DNA of 64,000 bases. Origin: Prorocentrum cordatum (lineage: Eukaryota; Sar; Dinophyceae; Prorocentrales; Prorocentraceae). The notes below the pieces were generated by a model. The model saw only the letters and a program-made list of their open reading frames with translations, was not told where the DNA came from and searched no databases. The stretch spans positions 277,501 to 341,500 of the forward strand of contig CAUYUJ010015295.1 in NCBI GenBank assembly GCA_963575745.1. The letters are read 5' to 3'. Positions 1 through 9,239 of the stretch are shown piece after piece. The position numbers were made by a program, and so were the translations under genes. Every line of letters starts with the position of its first letter. The stretch's first letter is position 1.

Positions 1-666
1 AAGATAACCACTTGTAAAGAAGAGGACGGGTGACCCACTGCAGCAAGACAGTCATCAATAATGGTAGACGTCGAAGCACAGATCGTGTCATATCCCGCTC
101 CACTTGCAAGCACACGTCCGGGCGGTAGTGTCTTTGATCTTGCTTGCACTACAGCTGTCTTCTCTCTATATATAAACAACTATATGTATGTGTATGTATA
201 TATGCATATAGGTGCCATTATATATATTTCTATCTTTCCACCTGCCTATTACAACATATTTGTCGAAAGCGGAATTAGCGATGATAGTGAGACGGTTGTG
301 ATGTTGTGGTGGCGATTTCGAGGGTAATGATCATCACAAGGTTGACGACGTTTGGGCGGCGATGTGCGGGCACTTTGGAGTAAGGAATGGAAATTGGCCA
401 AGCCCCTGCGCATCCGTTATCTCGCGCAGGTTGGAGGAGGTAGTTCAGGGCTGTTTTGCCACGAATACCTATATTACCAAGTGAGGCCATACGGCTTCTG
501 ATATACGGAATGGTTGCCGAGTCGTGTAGCACAGCTCTGGCGGTCACCAGCGCCGAGGCGGGTTGTTCAGTACTCTAGAGGCCACGCCCCATTCTTGCTC
601 GTCGAATCGATCCCGAAGCGGTTCAGAATCAGATGTGCCGATTTTCGTCGGGCGATCCGGCCGTGT
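1..666. other. unique sequence, no gene recognised
   Basis: I see no supported gene here. A short TA/TG-rich stretch (about 165-230) is the only obvious low-complexity feature. Open frames are short and lie in several frames at once. Confidence 0.5.
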
Positions 667-845
667 ACAGTGGAGATCCATGCCAAGAAACACCCTGCTC
701 GCCTCCAGGTGCCTTGGGTGTTTTGAGTTTCGACGGCTTTGCTATGAAAAGCGTGACGTTCCCACACCAAGAATCAATGGAAGTCCTAGGGTCTCAGGGT
801 TGGGTTTCTTGTGGAGAGTTTCTTGTGGTCGGGCACTTCCTGACA
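667..845 (+). repeat. dispersed repeat R3, copy A
   Basis: About 175 bp, similar to 25351-25535 and to the split copy at 21218-21605. It opens with a TACAGTGGAGAYCCATGCC-like end, passes through a CCTCCAGG block and a TTCCCACACC block, and finishes near TTTCTTGTGGTCGRGC. No reading frame is shared among the copies, so I treat it as a non-coding dispersed repeat. Confidence 0.75.
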
Positions 846-1028
846 TGGTTCCGCCAGCGTCGCATGTAGCGTGGCGCCTGCGGCGTCGTTCGCGCTCTCC
901 GCCAGCGGCGTCGATGGCTTCGATGCTGCAACGAGCGCAGGACTGCCAATAGCGCCGACTGCTTAGATTGCAGGGCTCCCGCATCTTGTGCGAAGAACGT
1001 TCCAGGGATCTTCTTCCGATTAACGCAC

Positions 1029-1303
1029 GTATCAATATGATTGCTAGCCTGGTTCCAAAACAATGATACATGCGGTAGGGGAAAACAATTGACTAGTGGA
1101 CACTCCCCGCTCCCCCGAACTGGAAGTTGGCACGTGCGGGGGAGATTGCGGTCGAAGCGGAATTCATCGGACCCACCGCCAACCTTGAACATTGGGGGAG
1201 GGGGAGGCGTTGACGATGAATGTGGCAGGCGTGCTCGCTATTTTTTTTTCGAGGCCTGTACCAATATGATTGCCAGCGTGGACCCACAACAGTAATACAT
1301 GGC
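1029..1303 (-). repeat. dispersed repeat R5, copy A, flanked by 46-bp direct repeats
   Basis: The core (about 1075-1257) is the reverse complement of 46594-46772. It is enclosed by two diverged 46-bp direct repeats, 1029-1074 and 1258-1303, which share the block CAATATGATTGC. The arrangement looks like an insertion with an unusually long target duplication. The two flanks differ at several positions, so the event is not recent. Confidence 0.7.
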
Positions 1304-1325
1304 ACTGTGAATGTGGAAGCTATGT

Positions 1326-1510
1326 TACTCCAGACTTCGTAATAAAAGGGAGGGGGTCTGGACCCTCCCAGACGAGCCGTTTCAGACCCCCCCTCGTGGG
1401 AGAACCCTCCAAAACGTCGTCCCCAGACCCCCCCAGGCCCTCCAAGACAGCCTGGAAGAGACCCCCCCCGAAATGAGACCCCCCTCCCTTTTATTACGAA
1501 ATCTGGAGTA
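1326..1510. mobile_element. TIR element (MITE-like), single copy, 8-bp target duplication
   Basis: The ends form an almost perfect terminal inverted repeat of about 30 bp that starts TACTCCAGAYTTCGTAATAA and runs into AAGGGAGGGGG. The flanks are AGCTATGT (1318-1325) and TGCTATGC (1511-1518), matching at 6 of 8 positions. The 185-bp body has no coding capacity. It is a non-autonomous DNA-transposon-type element; the superfamily is not decided by these features. Confidence 0.75.
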
Positions 1511-1647
1511 TGCTATGCACAAGCGCCTCTGCGGTCGTTCCTCGGAGAGCGAGCGCGTCTACTCGGGACACCCCCACCCGGCGATCAGCGGCCGGCAACG
1601 GGCCAGAACGTGGCGAATCTTCGGGGCACCCCCACAGGCGGCAACGG

Positions 1648-1848
1648 TTATGTCGGGCGTGTCCCCCTACAGGGGGATTTTCGACGAAAAAAAAAAATAC
1701 CCCCAAAAAAATATCCCCCAAAAAGGTCAAAAAATACTAACACAAATCGTCCCCGGATTATTTGTGGAGCATTTTTCGATTCTTTGTGGTGCATGTTTTT
1801 TAATAATTCGTCGAACATCCCCCTGTGGGGGGGACATGCCCGACGTAA
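1648..1848. mobile_element. MITE1 copy A
   Basis: 201 bp with ends TTATGTCGGGC and GCCCGACGTAA. Each arm holds a second small palindrome (CCCCCTACAGGGGG and its counterpart) followed by a TTCGACGAA or TTCGTCGAA block; the centre is A/T-rich with C runs. It is bounded by a perfect 8-bp duplication, GGCAACGG, at 1640-1647 and 1849-1856. No open frame of note. Non-autonomous TIR element; its mobilising transposase is not in the window. Confidence 0.9.
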
Positions 1849-2040
1849 GGCAACGGGCCAGAGCATGGCAAGCTGTCGTGGCACCCGGACAGGCGGCAAA
1901 ACGGCCCGCAGCGGGCGGCACCCGGGCCGGAGCGCAGGGAATAATCCCCGGGACACCCCCAGCGGAGCGGCAGCGGGGCGGCAACAAGCCCGAGCGTGGC
2001 GAATCCTCTGGACACCCACCCGATCCTCTCAAAGCGCAAG

Positions 2041-2489
2041 TAAGAATTCGTAAGTGCAAACCCAGACCCCCTCGAGTTATGAAAAAATCACGACGCGAGG
2101 TTTTTCATGATTTTCAGCCTCTGGGGGCCCTTACCGGCCCTCGGGACCGTCAAAAAACGACTCAGGACGAAAAACCGGTCCCGGGGAATGGGTCCGGACC
2201 TCTGGGGGTCGACGTCATGAAAAATTCATGACGTCGGGGGTCTGGGAACGTTCACGCGGCGGCGCCCGGGATGACGATTAGAAAAACCGGCCCCGGATTG
2301 GGAAACTATTTTTTTAATCGTCCCCCCCCGCCGTCCTCGGGCGCGCGCCCCCCCTGGTGACGACACACCGCACAGGCGAGCCCTGCTTCTGAGCGGTCCC
2401 CCCCGGTGTGGGAAACTATTTTTTTAATCGTTCCCCCCTCCTTTTTTTTCTTAATCGTCATCCCGCATTAAGAATTCGTAAGTGCAAAC
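2041..2489 (+). repeat. segment bounded by 22-bp direct repeats
   Basis: TAAGAATTCGTAAGTGCAAA occurs at both ends (starting about 2041 and 2468). Between them a GGGAAACTATTTTTTTAATCG block occurs twice (about 2302 and 2409), and a hairpin is formed by GACGTCATGAAAAATTCATG at 2211-2232. No terminal inverted repeat is visible. It could be another insertion with long flanking repeats, or a local duplication. Confidence 0.5.
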
Positions 2490-2721
2490 ATCGCAGGCCT
2501 AGAGGTTGACACCAACACCAAGATCGGCGTTGTGCCTCCACCGAGGGAAGAAGATCCCGGTCTCGCCGATGGTGGTAAGATTCTGGCCTCTGAGGTGACC
2601 GAAATATTACCACCAACACCGAAATCTAGGATCATCTTTCCCATGTGGAGGCAACCCCCTGTGCTAGTGTTGGTGCCAATTTCCAGGCTTCCAAAAACAC
2701 TGTTTGGGTCGGGCGAAGAGG

Positions 2722-2867
2722 ACTATGCACACGCACCGATCCCGACAACGTCCGTCCTTGACCCAGGATCTGTGCACATGCCTTCCTGGCCAAGGTCAGA
2801 GGGCGTCTGCGCCGATCCTGGGCTCAGGACCGGCCTGGCCAGAATCGGTGTGTGTGTGTGTGCATGG
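2722..2867. repeat. imperfect inverted repeat, about 145 bp
   Basis: The left arm contains ACTATGCACACGCACCGAT and CCCAGGATC. The right arm carries their reverse complements, separated by a short loop. No target duplication was found. It may be a decayed TIR element. Confidence 0.45.
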
Positions 2868-2884
2868 TTCTCTTTCCTCTATTG

Positions 2885-3078
2885 TTAAGTCGGGCCTGTC
2901 CCCCTACAGGGGGATTTTCGACGAGAAATACAACATACTCCAAACATAATCAAAAAATAGTTCAAAAATAGTCTGAGGACTTTTTTTTGGATTTTTTGTT
3001 ACCTTTTTAGAGAATTGTTCTTGATTTTTTCCATATTTCGTCGAACATCCCCCTGTAGGGGGGACACGCCCGACATAA
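2885..3078. mobile_element. MITE1 copy B
   Basis: 194 bp, ends TTAAGTCGGGC and GCCCGACATAA, with the same inner hairpin and TTCGACGA blocks as copy A. Flanks are CTCTATTG (2877-2884) and CTCTACTG (3079-3086), 7 of 8 matching, so the target duplication is preserved. Confidence 0.9.
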
Positions 3079-3335
3079 CTCTACTGGGCAATGTTCTTGG
3101 CTTTCCTCTTGGGAAGTTCTCTGTGCAGGTCCGAGTCTCGCGAGAGGGTGCCTCGTGCGACTGGGCGGGGCTTGGGCCTTCGCGCGGGGCAGCCTCTTCG
3201 CAGCGGCTTCGGCTGACCGGCCCGTTGCGGGACCACAGCGCTGCAATATGTGATGCACGATGTGCGTTCGCACACGAAGCTCGTGGATTGTGCTTCCCTC
3301 GTAGGCTCGACCTCGACGGGGTAGTCTTCCATTGC

Positions 3336-3503
3336 TCGGGGGTGGACAGACCTCCTACCCTGACACGTCGATTCAGGAATTTGCCGTTTTCATTTCGCGA
3401 GAGGGCGTCGCGGCCGTCATTTTTGCGGGTTCAGGTCCGTCCGTTTCAGTCCCAGGCCGTTTTCACTAAAGGGAGGTTTATTAAAGGGAGGTTTGTCCAC
3501 CGC
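3336..3503. mobile_element. MITE2 copy A
   Basis: 168 bp, highly similar to 20772-20936. Inverted ends are formed by GGTGGACAGACCTCC and GGGAGGTTTGTCCACC. Flanks TCCATTGC (3328-3335) and CGAATTGC (3504-3511) match at 5 of 8 positions, so the duplication has decayed. The boundaries are taken from the nested copy B, whose duplication is perfect. Confidence 0.75.
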
Positions 3504-5220
3504 CGAATTGCCAAGCTATTGTCCTGCGGCTCGCTTGCAGCATTCTCGAGCCAGCAGCAGGCTGAAGCGTGCTCACATTCCGTAGCGGTCTTGGCTCGAG
3601 TTTCACATGGGGTCGTGCGTGGCGGGTCCAAACTGCAATCGCTATGCGCACATAATTTCTTCGCGATCGGTTGGCATGTGTCGCCTGGGCCCTTTGGTAA
3701 AGCAGCCCGGAAAGTGTACGGGCGAATTCAGTGTCGAGCTGGTGGCTGCCTGTGCTGTCCACAGCCCACAGGACGAGTCTGATGAAAACGGCGCATTGGG
3801 TTTTTCATTGGGATGCTTGCGAGTCTTGCCATGGTCTCGGCTGGGCGCTTCCAGGTGCGTTGAATTTTCTGAGCGTAGTGACCAGGGCAGCGTCTTGCGG
3901 CGCCTGTCCGCGCAACTTCAGGGCAAGCAGGACGACGCAGACGAGCTTGCTTCGTCAGGATGCGCGATTCGCTTCTACAAGAAGTACACTATTCTCGTTG
4001 CAGTGATTACGTCATGCTTGCTCGATGTGTCTCTGTGCATGTCCATGTATTTGATCGGGGGCTTCCCTGTGCTCAACACGCTTCGGGCGAGACCGACATG
4101 GGTGCTTGCAACCTGTGCAAACGTAATTCAACCTGCCGGCTTCTTCCCGCAGCTCATGCTGAGCCACGAGCGGGGCAAGATTCATCCATTCGTCACCAAA
4201 TTCATGTTGTGTTTCGCAGTGAAGTATGTTTGGAACGCGCAGTCGGCACAATTAGCATCCTGAGTGTTCGTGACACGTATGGATTGCCTTGTGTTGAGTG
4301 ATTTCCTGACTTCGTGCGAGTTTGCTGATATCGTTGCGCTCGGCATCAAACAGTGGTGTAGCTCTGGGAAACCCATGGCACGCGGCTTGGATCTGCCCGT
4401 GTGAGCAGGAAGATTTTTGGCAGTGTTCTCTTCGGGCTTGACGTGCGTAGGTACGTAGGCGGTGGCACACTTCAACCCATTGCTGCTTTCCTCCTGTCCC
4501 AAACCCCCTGCCTCATGTAGCCCATCGGAAGTTCTCCCCCGTCCTTCTCTTATCACGTGCAGTCGGCCGTTCACGTTTGACCGAGTGTTTGTCGCGAGCT
4601 CCAGCAGTCGACCTGGAGCTGCGTGTTGTACTCCAACCGAGCTTCCGCCATATGACAAAAGCCACTGGGCTGAGATGGTGAAGTTCGCGAATCCTTGGCT
4701 TCTCATGCGATAGGACTGTAATTGTTCGTTCGAGTGCACGGTGCTGGGTGCATGGCGGTTGTACCGAAGAACCCAACGTCCAGTTCAATGTGTCCATGAA
4801 GATTTTGTGCAAGTTGACGAGTGATGGTGTCCGTATCTGGCGAGGTGTTGTTTCGAAAGATACGTGCAACAGTGTCTGCGAACGAGAAGTTATATTTCCC
4901 AGCAGTTCCCATCATTTCGAAAACTTGAGTTACCTTTGCGAACGTACAGTTTTTTGAATCCAGAGGATTCCCCAACAGTTCTTTGTAAACGAACAAGTGT
5001 TTTCTCCGTGCCAGCCAGCCTCTTCTCGCGTTGGTGCACTGTCGCACAATTCCACCGTACGTGGTTTAAGCTTCCAGGATGAATTTGTCGCCTGCTTCGC
5101 TGTAGCGCTGCGCGACTGCAGTACTGAAAATTAGCTTGGCGAAGGACCCAACCATATGCAGCTGCGAGTACCGCACGGATATGAGACGAAGGGGGGGGCA
5201 CGCAAACTAGGCCCCTCTTC
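3504..5220. other. unique block with protein-like frames on both strands, unassigned
   Basis: Base composition is more even here than in the surrounding GC-rich repeats. Long frames exist on both strands: a 218-codon plus frame at 3607-4263 with hydrophobic stretches near residues 127-150, a 185-codon minus frame at 4182-4739 and a 114-codon minus frame at 4703-5047. None resembles a family I know. The strand cannot be decided by eye. It may hold exons of an intron-bearing gene, or it may be non-coding. Confidence 0.3.
4703..5047 (-). CDS. candidate exon, unknown protein
   Basis: A 114-codon open frame of balanced amino-acid composition, soluble in character, with an acidic/polar middle. No domain or catalytic motif was recognised. 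The overlapping plus frame at 4748-4957 looks equally plausible, so both strand and reality are uncertain. If it is an exon, its neighbours at 4182-4739 lie in a different frame and would need an intron between them. Confidence 0.2.
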   Translation of the reverse strand: MRQCTNARRGWLARRKHLFVYKELLGNPLDSKNCTFAKVTQVFEMMGTAGKYNFSFADTVARIFRNNTSPDTDTITRQLAQNLHGHIELDVGFFGTTAMHPAPCTRTNNYSPIA

Positions 5221-5225
5221 TCATA

Positions 5226-6566
5226 GGCACCGCGCCACTGGGGCCTTCGGTGGAGCTCCCTATGGGGCCACGAAGCGTGTGAGGGGTGTGCCGACATGGG
5301 TGGTGGGGAGGCATGCGAACGCAGCCACTGGGGCCTTCGGTGGAGCTGCCTATGGGGCCACGAAACGTGTGAGGGGTGTGCCGAATGGGTGGTGGGGAGG
5401 CATGCGGACCCTGCCACTGGGGCCTTCGGTGGAGCTCCCTATGGGGCCACGAAACGTGTGAGGGGTGTGCCGAAATGGGTGGTGGGGAGGCATGCGACCC
5501 TGCCACTGGGGCCTTCGGTGGAGCTCCCTATGGGGCCACGAAACGTGTGAGGGGTGTGCCGAAATGTGTGGTGGGGAGGCATGCGAACGCAGCCACTGGG
5601 GCCTTCGGTGGAGCTCCCTATGGGGCCACGAAACGTGTGAGGGGTGTGCCGAAATGGGTGGTGCATGCGGAGCCACTGGGGCCTTCGGTGGAGCTCCCTA
5701 TGGGGCCACGAAACGTGTGAGGGGTGTGCCGAAATGGGTGGTGGGGAGGCATGCGAACGCAGCCACTGGGGCCTTCGGTGGAGCTCCCTATGGGGCCACG
5801 AAACGTGTGAGGGGTGTGCCGAAATGGGTGGTGGGGAGGCATGCGAACGCAGCCACTGGGGCCTTCGGTGGAGCTCCCTATGGGGCCACGAAGCGTGTGA
5901 GGGGTGTGCCGAAATGGGTGGTGGGGATGCATGCGAACCCTGCCACTGGGGCCTTCGGTGGAGCTCCCTATGGGGCCACGAAACGTGTGAGGGTGTGCCG
6001 AAATTGTGGGGGGAGGCATGCGGAACGCAGCCACTGGGGCCTTCGGTGGAGCTCCCTATGGGGCCACGAAGCGTGTGAGGGGTGTGCCAAAATGGGGTGG
6101 TGGGAGGCATGCGAACGCAGCCACTGGGGCCTTCGGTGGAGCTCCCTATGGGGCCACGAAACGTGTGAGGGGTGTGCCGAAATGGGTGGTGGGGAGGCAT
6201 GCGAACGCAGCCACTGGGGCCTTCGGTGGAGCTCCCTATGGGGCCACGAAACGGTGAGGGGTGTGCCGAAATGGGTGGTGGGGAGGCATGCGAACGCAGC
6301 CACTGGGGTCTTCGGTGGAGCTCCCTATGGGGCCACGAAAACGTGTGAGGAGTGTGCCGAAATGGGTGGTGGGGAGGCATGCGAACGCAGCCACTAGGGC
6401 CTTCGGTGGAGCTCCCTATGGGGCCACGAAACGTGTGAGGGGTGTGCCGAAATGTGTGGTGGGGAGGCATGCGAACGCAGCCACTGGGGCCTTCGGTGGA
6501 GCTCCTTATGGGGCCACGAAGCGTGTGAGGGGTGTGCCGAAATGGGTGGTGGGGAGGCATGCGAAC
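5226..6566 (+). repeat. 90-bp tandem repeat array, about 15 units
   Basis: Units carry GGGGCCTTCGGTGGAGCTCC, GGGGCCACGAAACGTGTGAG and GGGTGGTGGGGAGGCATGCG. Most units are 90 bp (for example unit starts at 5761, 5851 and 5941), while a few are 81-92 bp. Since 90 is a multiple of three, long frames run through the array on both strands. The off-size units shift the frame, there is no unique flanking start or stop, and I read it as a minisatellite rather than a repeat protein. Confidence 0.9.
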
Positions 6567-6924
6567 CCTGGAGGGAGGAGGGCGAGGAGAAGGAGGAGGA
6601 GAAGGAGGAGAAGGAACGCGGAGACCGTTTCTTCAAAACGAGGACCCAACACCACAGGATGGTTGGGAAAAAGTGGCGTGGACAGCAGAGGGAAGGGGTG
6701 AAGGACGAGCGGGTCGGTAGAGGATTGAGGGGGGGTCCGACGTTGGAAGGGGACGCATGCCTCGAGAGATGGGACGCACATGGGCGGTTGGAAAGAACAG
6801 TGAAGCAGGATAGGGTGATGAACAGGTAGGACCAGAGGCAGTGGAGAGGAGGGACACTTGGGCCGTGGCTGCGGCACGGAGGAGTTCTCGCCTGGGAAAA
6901 GAGCGGGTTGATAAGAGCAGGGTG
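6567..6924. other. purine-rich transition, no gene
   Basis: The last 90-bp unit breaks off into a GGA/GAA-rich stretch (6567-6625) and then unique DNA up to the GT tract. No supported feature. Confidence 0.4.
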
Positions 6925-8156
6925 GGTGTGTGGTGTGCGCGCGTGGGGTGTATATGGTGTATCGGTGTGGGTGTGTGTGGTGTGTGTGTGCGGTGTGTAT
7001 GAGTGGTGTGGTGCATGTGGTGTGTGTATGTTGTGTGCAGTGTGTGTATGTGGTGTGTAGTGTGGGAATGTGTGTGATGAGTGCGTGGCTTGTGTGTGTG
7101 ATGTGTGTGGTGTGCGTGTATGCATATATGCATGTATGTGTGGTGTGTGTGGTGTGTGGCGTGTATGGTTTGTGTGGTGTGTATGCGGTGTGTGTATGTG
7201 TGTGGTGTGTGTGGCGTGTGGTGTGTGTGGTGTGCATGTTTAGTGTGTGTGGTGTGTGTAGTGTGTGTGGTCTGTGTGAGGTGCGTGTGTGTGTGGTGTG
7301 TGTGGTTTGTGTGCGTGTTGTGTATGGTCTGTGTATGAGGTGTGTGTGGTGTGTGTGCGATGTGTGTGGCATGCGTGGTTTGTATGTGTGTGGTGTGTGC
7401 GGTGTGTGTGTGTGTGATGTGCGTGGTGTTTGTTGTGTGTATGGTGCGTGGTGTGTGTGCGCGGTGCCTGGTGAGTGTGTTGTGGTTGTGGTGTGCGTGT
7501 GTGTGGTGTGTGGTGTGCATGTGTATGTTTATGTGTGAAGTGTGGTCGTGTGTGTGGTCTGTGGTGTGTGTGGTGTGTACTGTGCATGTGTGGGTGGTGT
7601 GGTGTGTGTGGGATATGTGGTGTGCGAATGTGTATGTGTATATGTATGACGTGTATGTGTGTGTGGTGTGCTGTGCGTGTGTGTGTGGTGTGTGGTGTGT
7701 GGTGTGTATGTGTGTGCGCATGTGGATGTGTCTGTGTCTGTGCAGGTGTGTGCTTGTTCGTGTGCTTCTGTGTTTTTTTGTGTCGTGTGTAGAGTGTATA
7801 TGTGCATGCGCATGTGCCCGTGCCCGTGCATGTGCATTTGCATGTGTGTGGGTGTCGGTGTGGGTGTGCGGGTACGTGTGCGTGTGTGTTTGCGTGAGCG
7901 CGTGCGTGTGCGTGTGCGTGTGCGTGTGCGTGTTCGTGTCCGTGTGTCCGCGTTGTGTGTGAGTGTGTTTGTTTGTGCGCGTGTGTGTGAGAGTGTGTGT
8001 GTGTGTCCTGGCCGCGCGCGCGCACCGGCTCCGACCTTACTTCGCCTCGACGCTGCGCGCGAGGCCACTACCCCCAAAAGCGCGTGTGTGTATATGTATG
8101 GGTGTGTGTGTGCATGTGTGTGCGTGTGATTGCGTGTGGTTGCGTGTGATTGCATG

Positions 8157-8189
<33 letters not shown>

Positions 8190-8355
8190 CTGTCTGTCTG
8201 TGTGTGCGTGTGTGCGTGTGCGCGCGTGTGTGTGCGTGTGTGTGTGCGTGTGTTTGTGCGCGTGTGTGTGAAAATGTGGATGCGTGTGTGTGTGTGTGTG
8301 GGTGTGTGCATGTGTGTGTGCGCGTGTGTGCGTGTGTGTGTGTGTGTGTCTGTGC
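6925..8355 (+). repeat. GT-rich low-complexity tract, 1.4 kb
   Basis: Long imperfect (GT)n with GTGTGG, GTGCGT and GCGT variants. A short non-repetitive island lies at about 8008-8085. All open frames here are microsatellite translations rich in Cys/Val or Thr/His and are not genes. Confidence 0.95.
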
Positions 8356-8356
8356 G

Positions 8357-8419
8357 ACCGTCGCCCCATATGGCTCAAGCCTGGCTTAAGCCGCTAACTT
8401 AAGCCGCTCTGGCTCGAAG
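8357..8419 (+). other. degenerate spliced-leader relic(s), tandem
   Basis: 8357-8379 reads like the dinoflagellate spliced leader with small changes: ACCGT, then GCC, then a decayed AT-rich block, then TGGCTCAAG. Three further short blocks follow, each ending in AAG: TGGCTTAAG (8382-8390), a decayed CTAACTTAAG (to 8403) and TGGCTCGAAG (8410-8419). Successive leader remnants are what repeated retroposition of trans-spliced mRNA would leave. This is sequence similarity only; the first block is the best supported. Confidence 0.4.
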
Positions 8420-9170
8420 GGGGGCGCAGCGGCCGCTGCCGCGGGGCCAGAGGTCGGCCCCGACCCCTGGCGCTGCCCGGCCAGAGGGGGTCCGGAAGGG
8501 GTGCCTCGTCCTGCCCCCCCCCCCCTCCCGGTGCTATGGCGGGCGCCCGTGCCCGCGGCGAAGGGCCTGCGGCGCGGAAGCGGCGGCAGCGCTGGGCTGC
8601 TGCCGCCCGGGCTGCTGGCTCTGCTGCCGCCGGCGCCCCTGGCGCCGCGGCCGCCGCTGGCGCCGTGGGCGCTCTCCGCGCCGCGGCTGCCCCGCCGCCG
8701 CGCGCGGCTCGCTCGCCGCCGCGTGCGGCCGCGGGCGCTGCGGGCGCTGCCCCGGCCGCTAGCGCCGCCGCTCGCGCTGCGGGCGCCGCGACGCCGGCGC
8801 CGCCCGGCCTGCCGCCGGCCTCGGTCGCCGGGTGGGACCGCGCAAGCGCCGTGGCCGCCGCCGCGGCCGCCTGCGCGGCCCCCGCAGGCGCTGGTCCGCG
8901 CGGCCTGCCAGCGGCGGCCCCGCCGCTGGCCCCGCCGGAGCGGCGGCCGCCGCGGCTGCCGCCGACGCCACCGCCGCCGCCGCCTTTGGCTGCTCGGCCC
9001 GAGCTGCCGCGGCCGCGGCCTGGGCGGCCGCACTGGGGCCCGCCGCGGCCAGCGCCGCCGCGGCGGCCGCCGCGGCCGCAGCCGCCGCCGCTGCGGCGGC
9101 TGCCGCCGCCGGCGGCGTTCGCGGCCCTGCCCAGAGCGGCCAGGCCCCCACGGGCCTGTGGGTGGCTTGA
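8420..9170. repeat. GCC/GCG-rich low-complexity tract
   Basis: Nearly pure (GCC)n and (GCN)n-type sequence. Reading frames on both strands give Ala, Arg, Gly and Pro runs. Not a gene. Confidence 0.85.
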
Positions 9171-9239
9171 CTGGCTCCGCGCGGGGCGACTGGGCGCTCT
9201 AGCTCTCCACTGCGCGCGTTTGAGAACGAGGTCGGCGCG

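Noticed and set aside
3607-4263. 218-codon plus-strand frame as a membrane protein
   Set aside because: Hydrophobic stretches are visible, but equally long minus-strand frames overlap, no family fits and no splice or leader signal supports it. Kept only as an unassigned block.
5439-6560. 373-codon minus-strand frame in the 90-bp array
   Set aside because: It follows from a stop-free unit whose length is a multiple of three. Off-size units shift the frame, equal frames exist on the other strand, and there is no unique sequence at either end.
5226-6566. CRISPR array
   Set aside because: The whole 90-bp unit is repeated with no unique spacers, and the window is eukaryotic.
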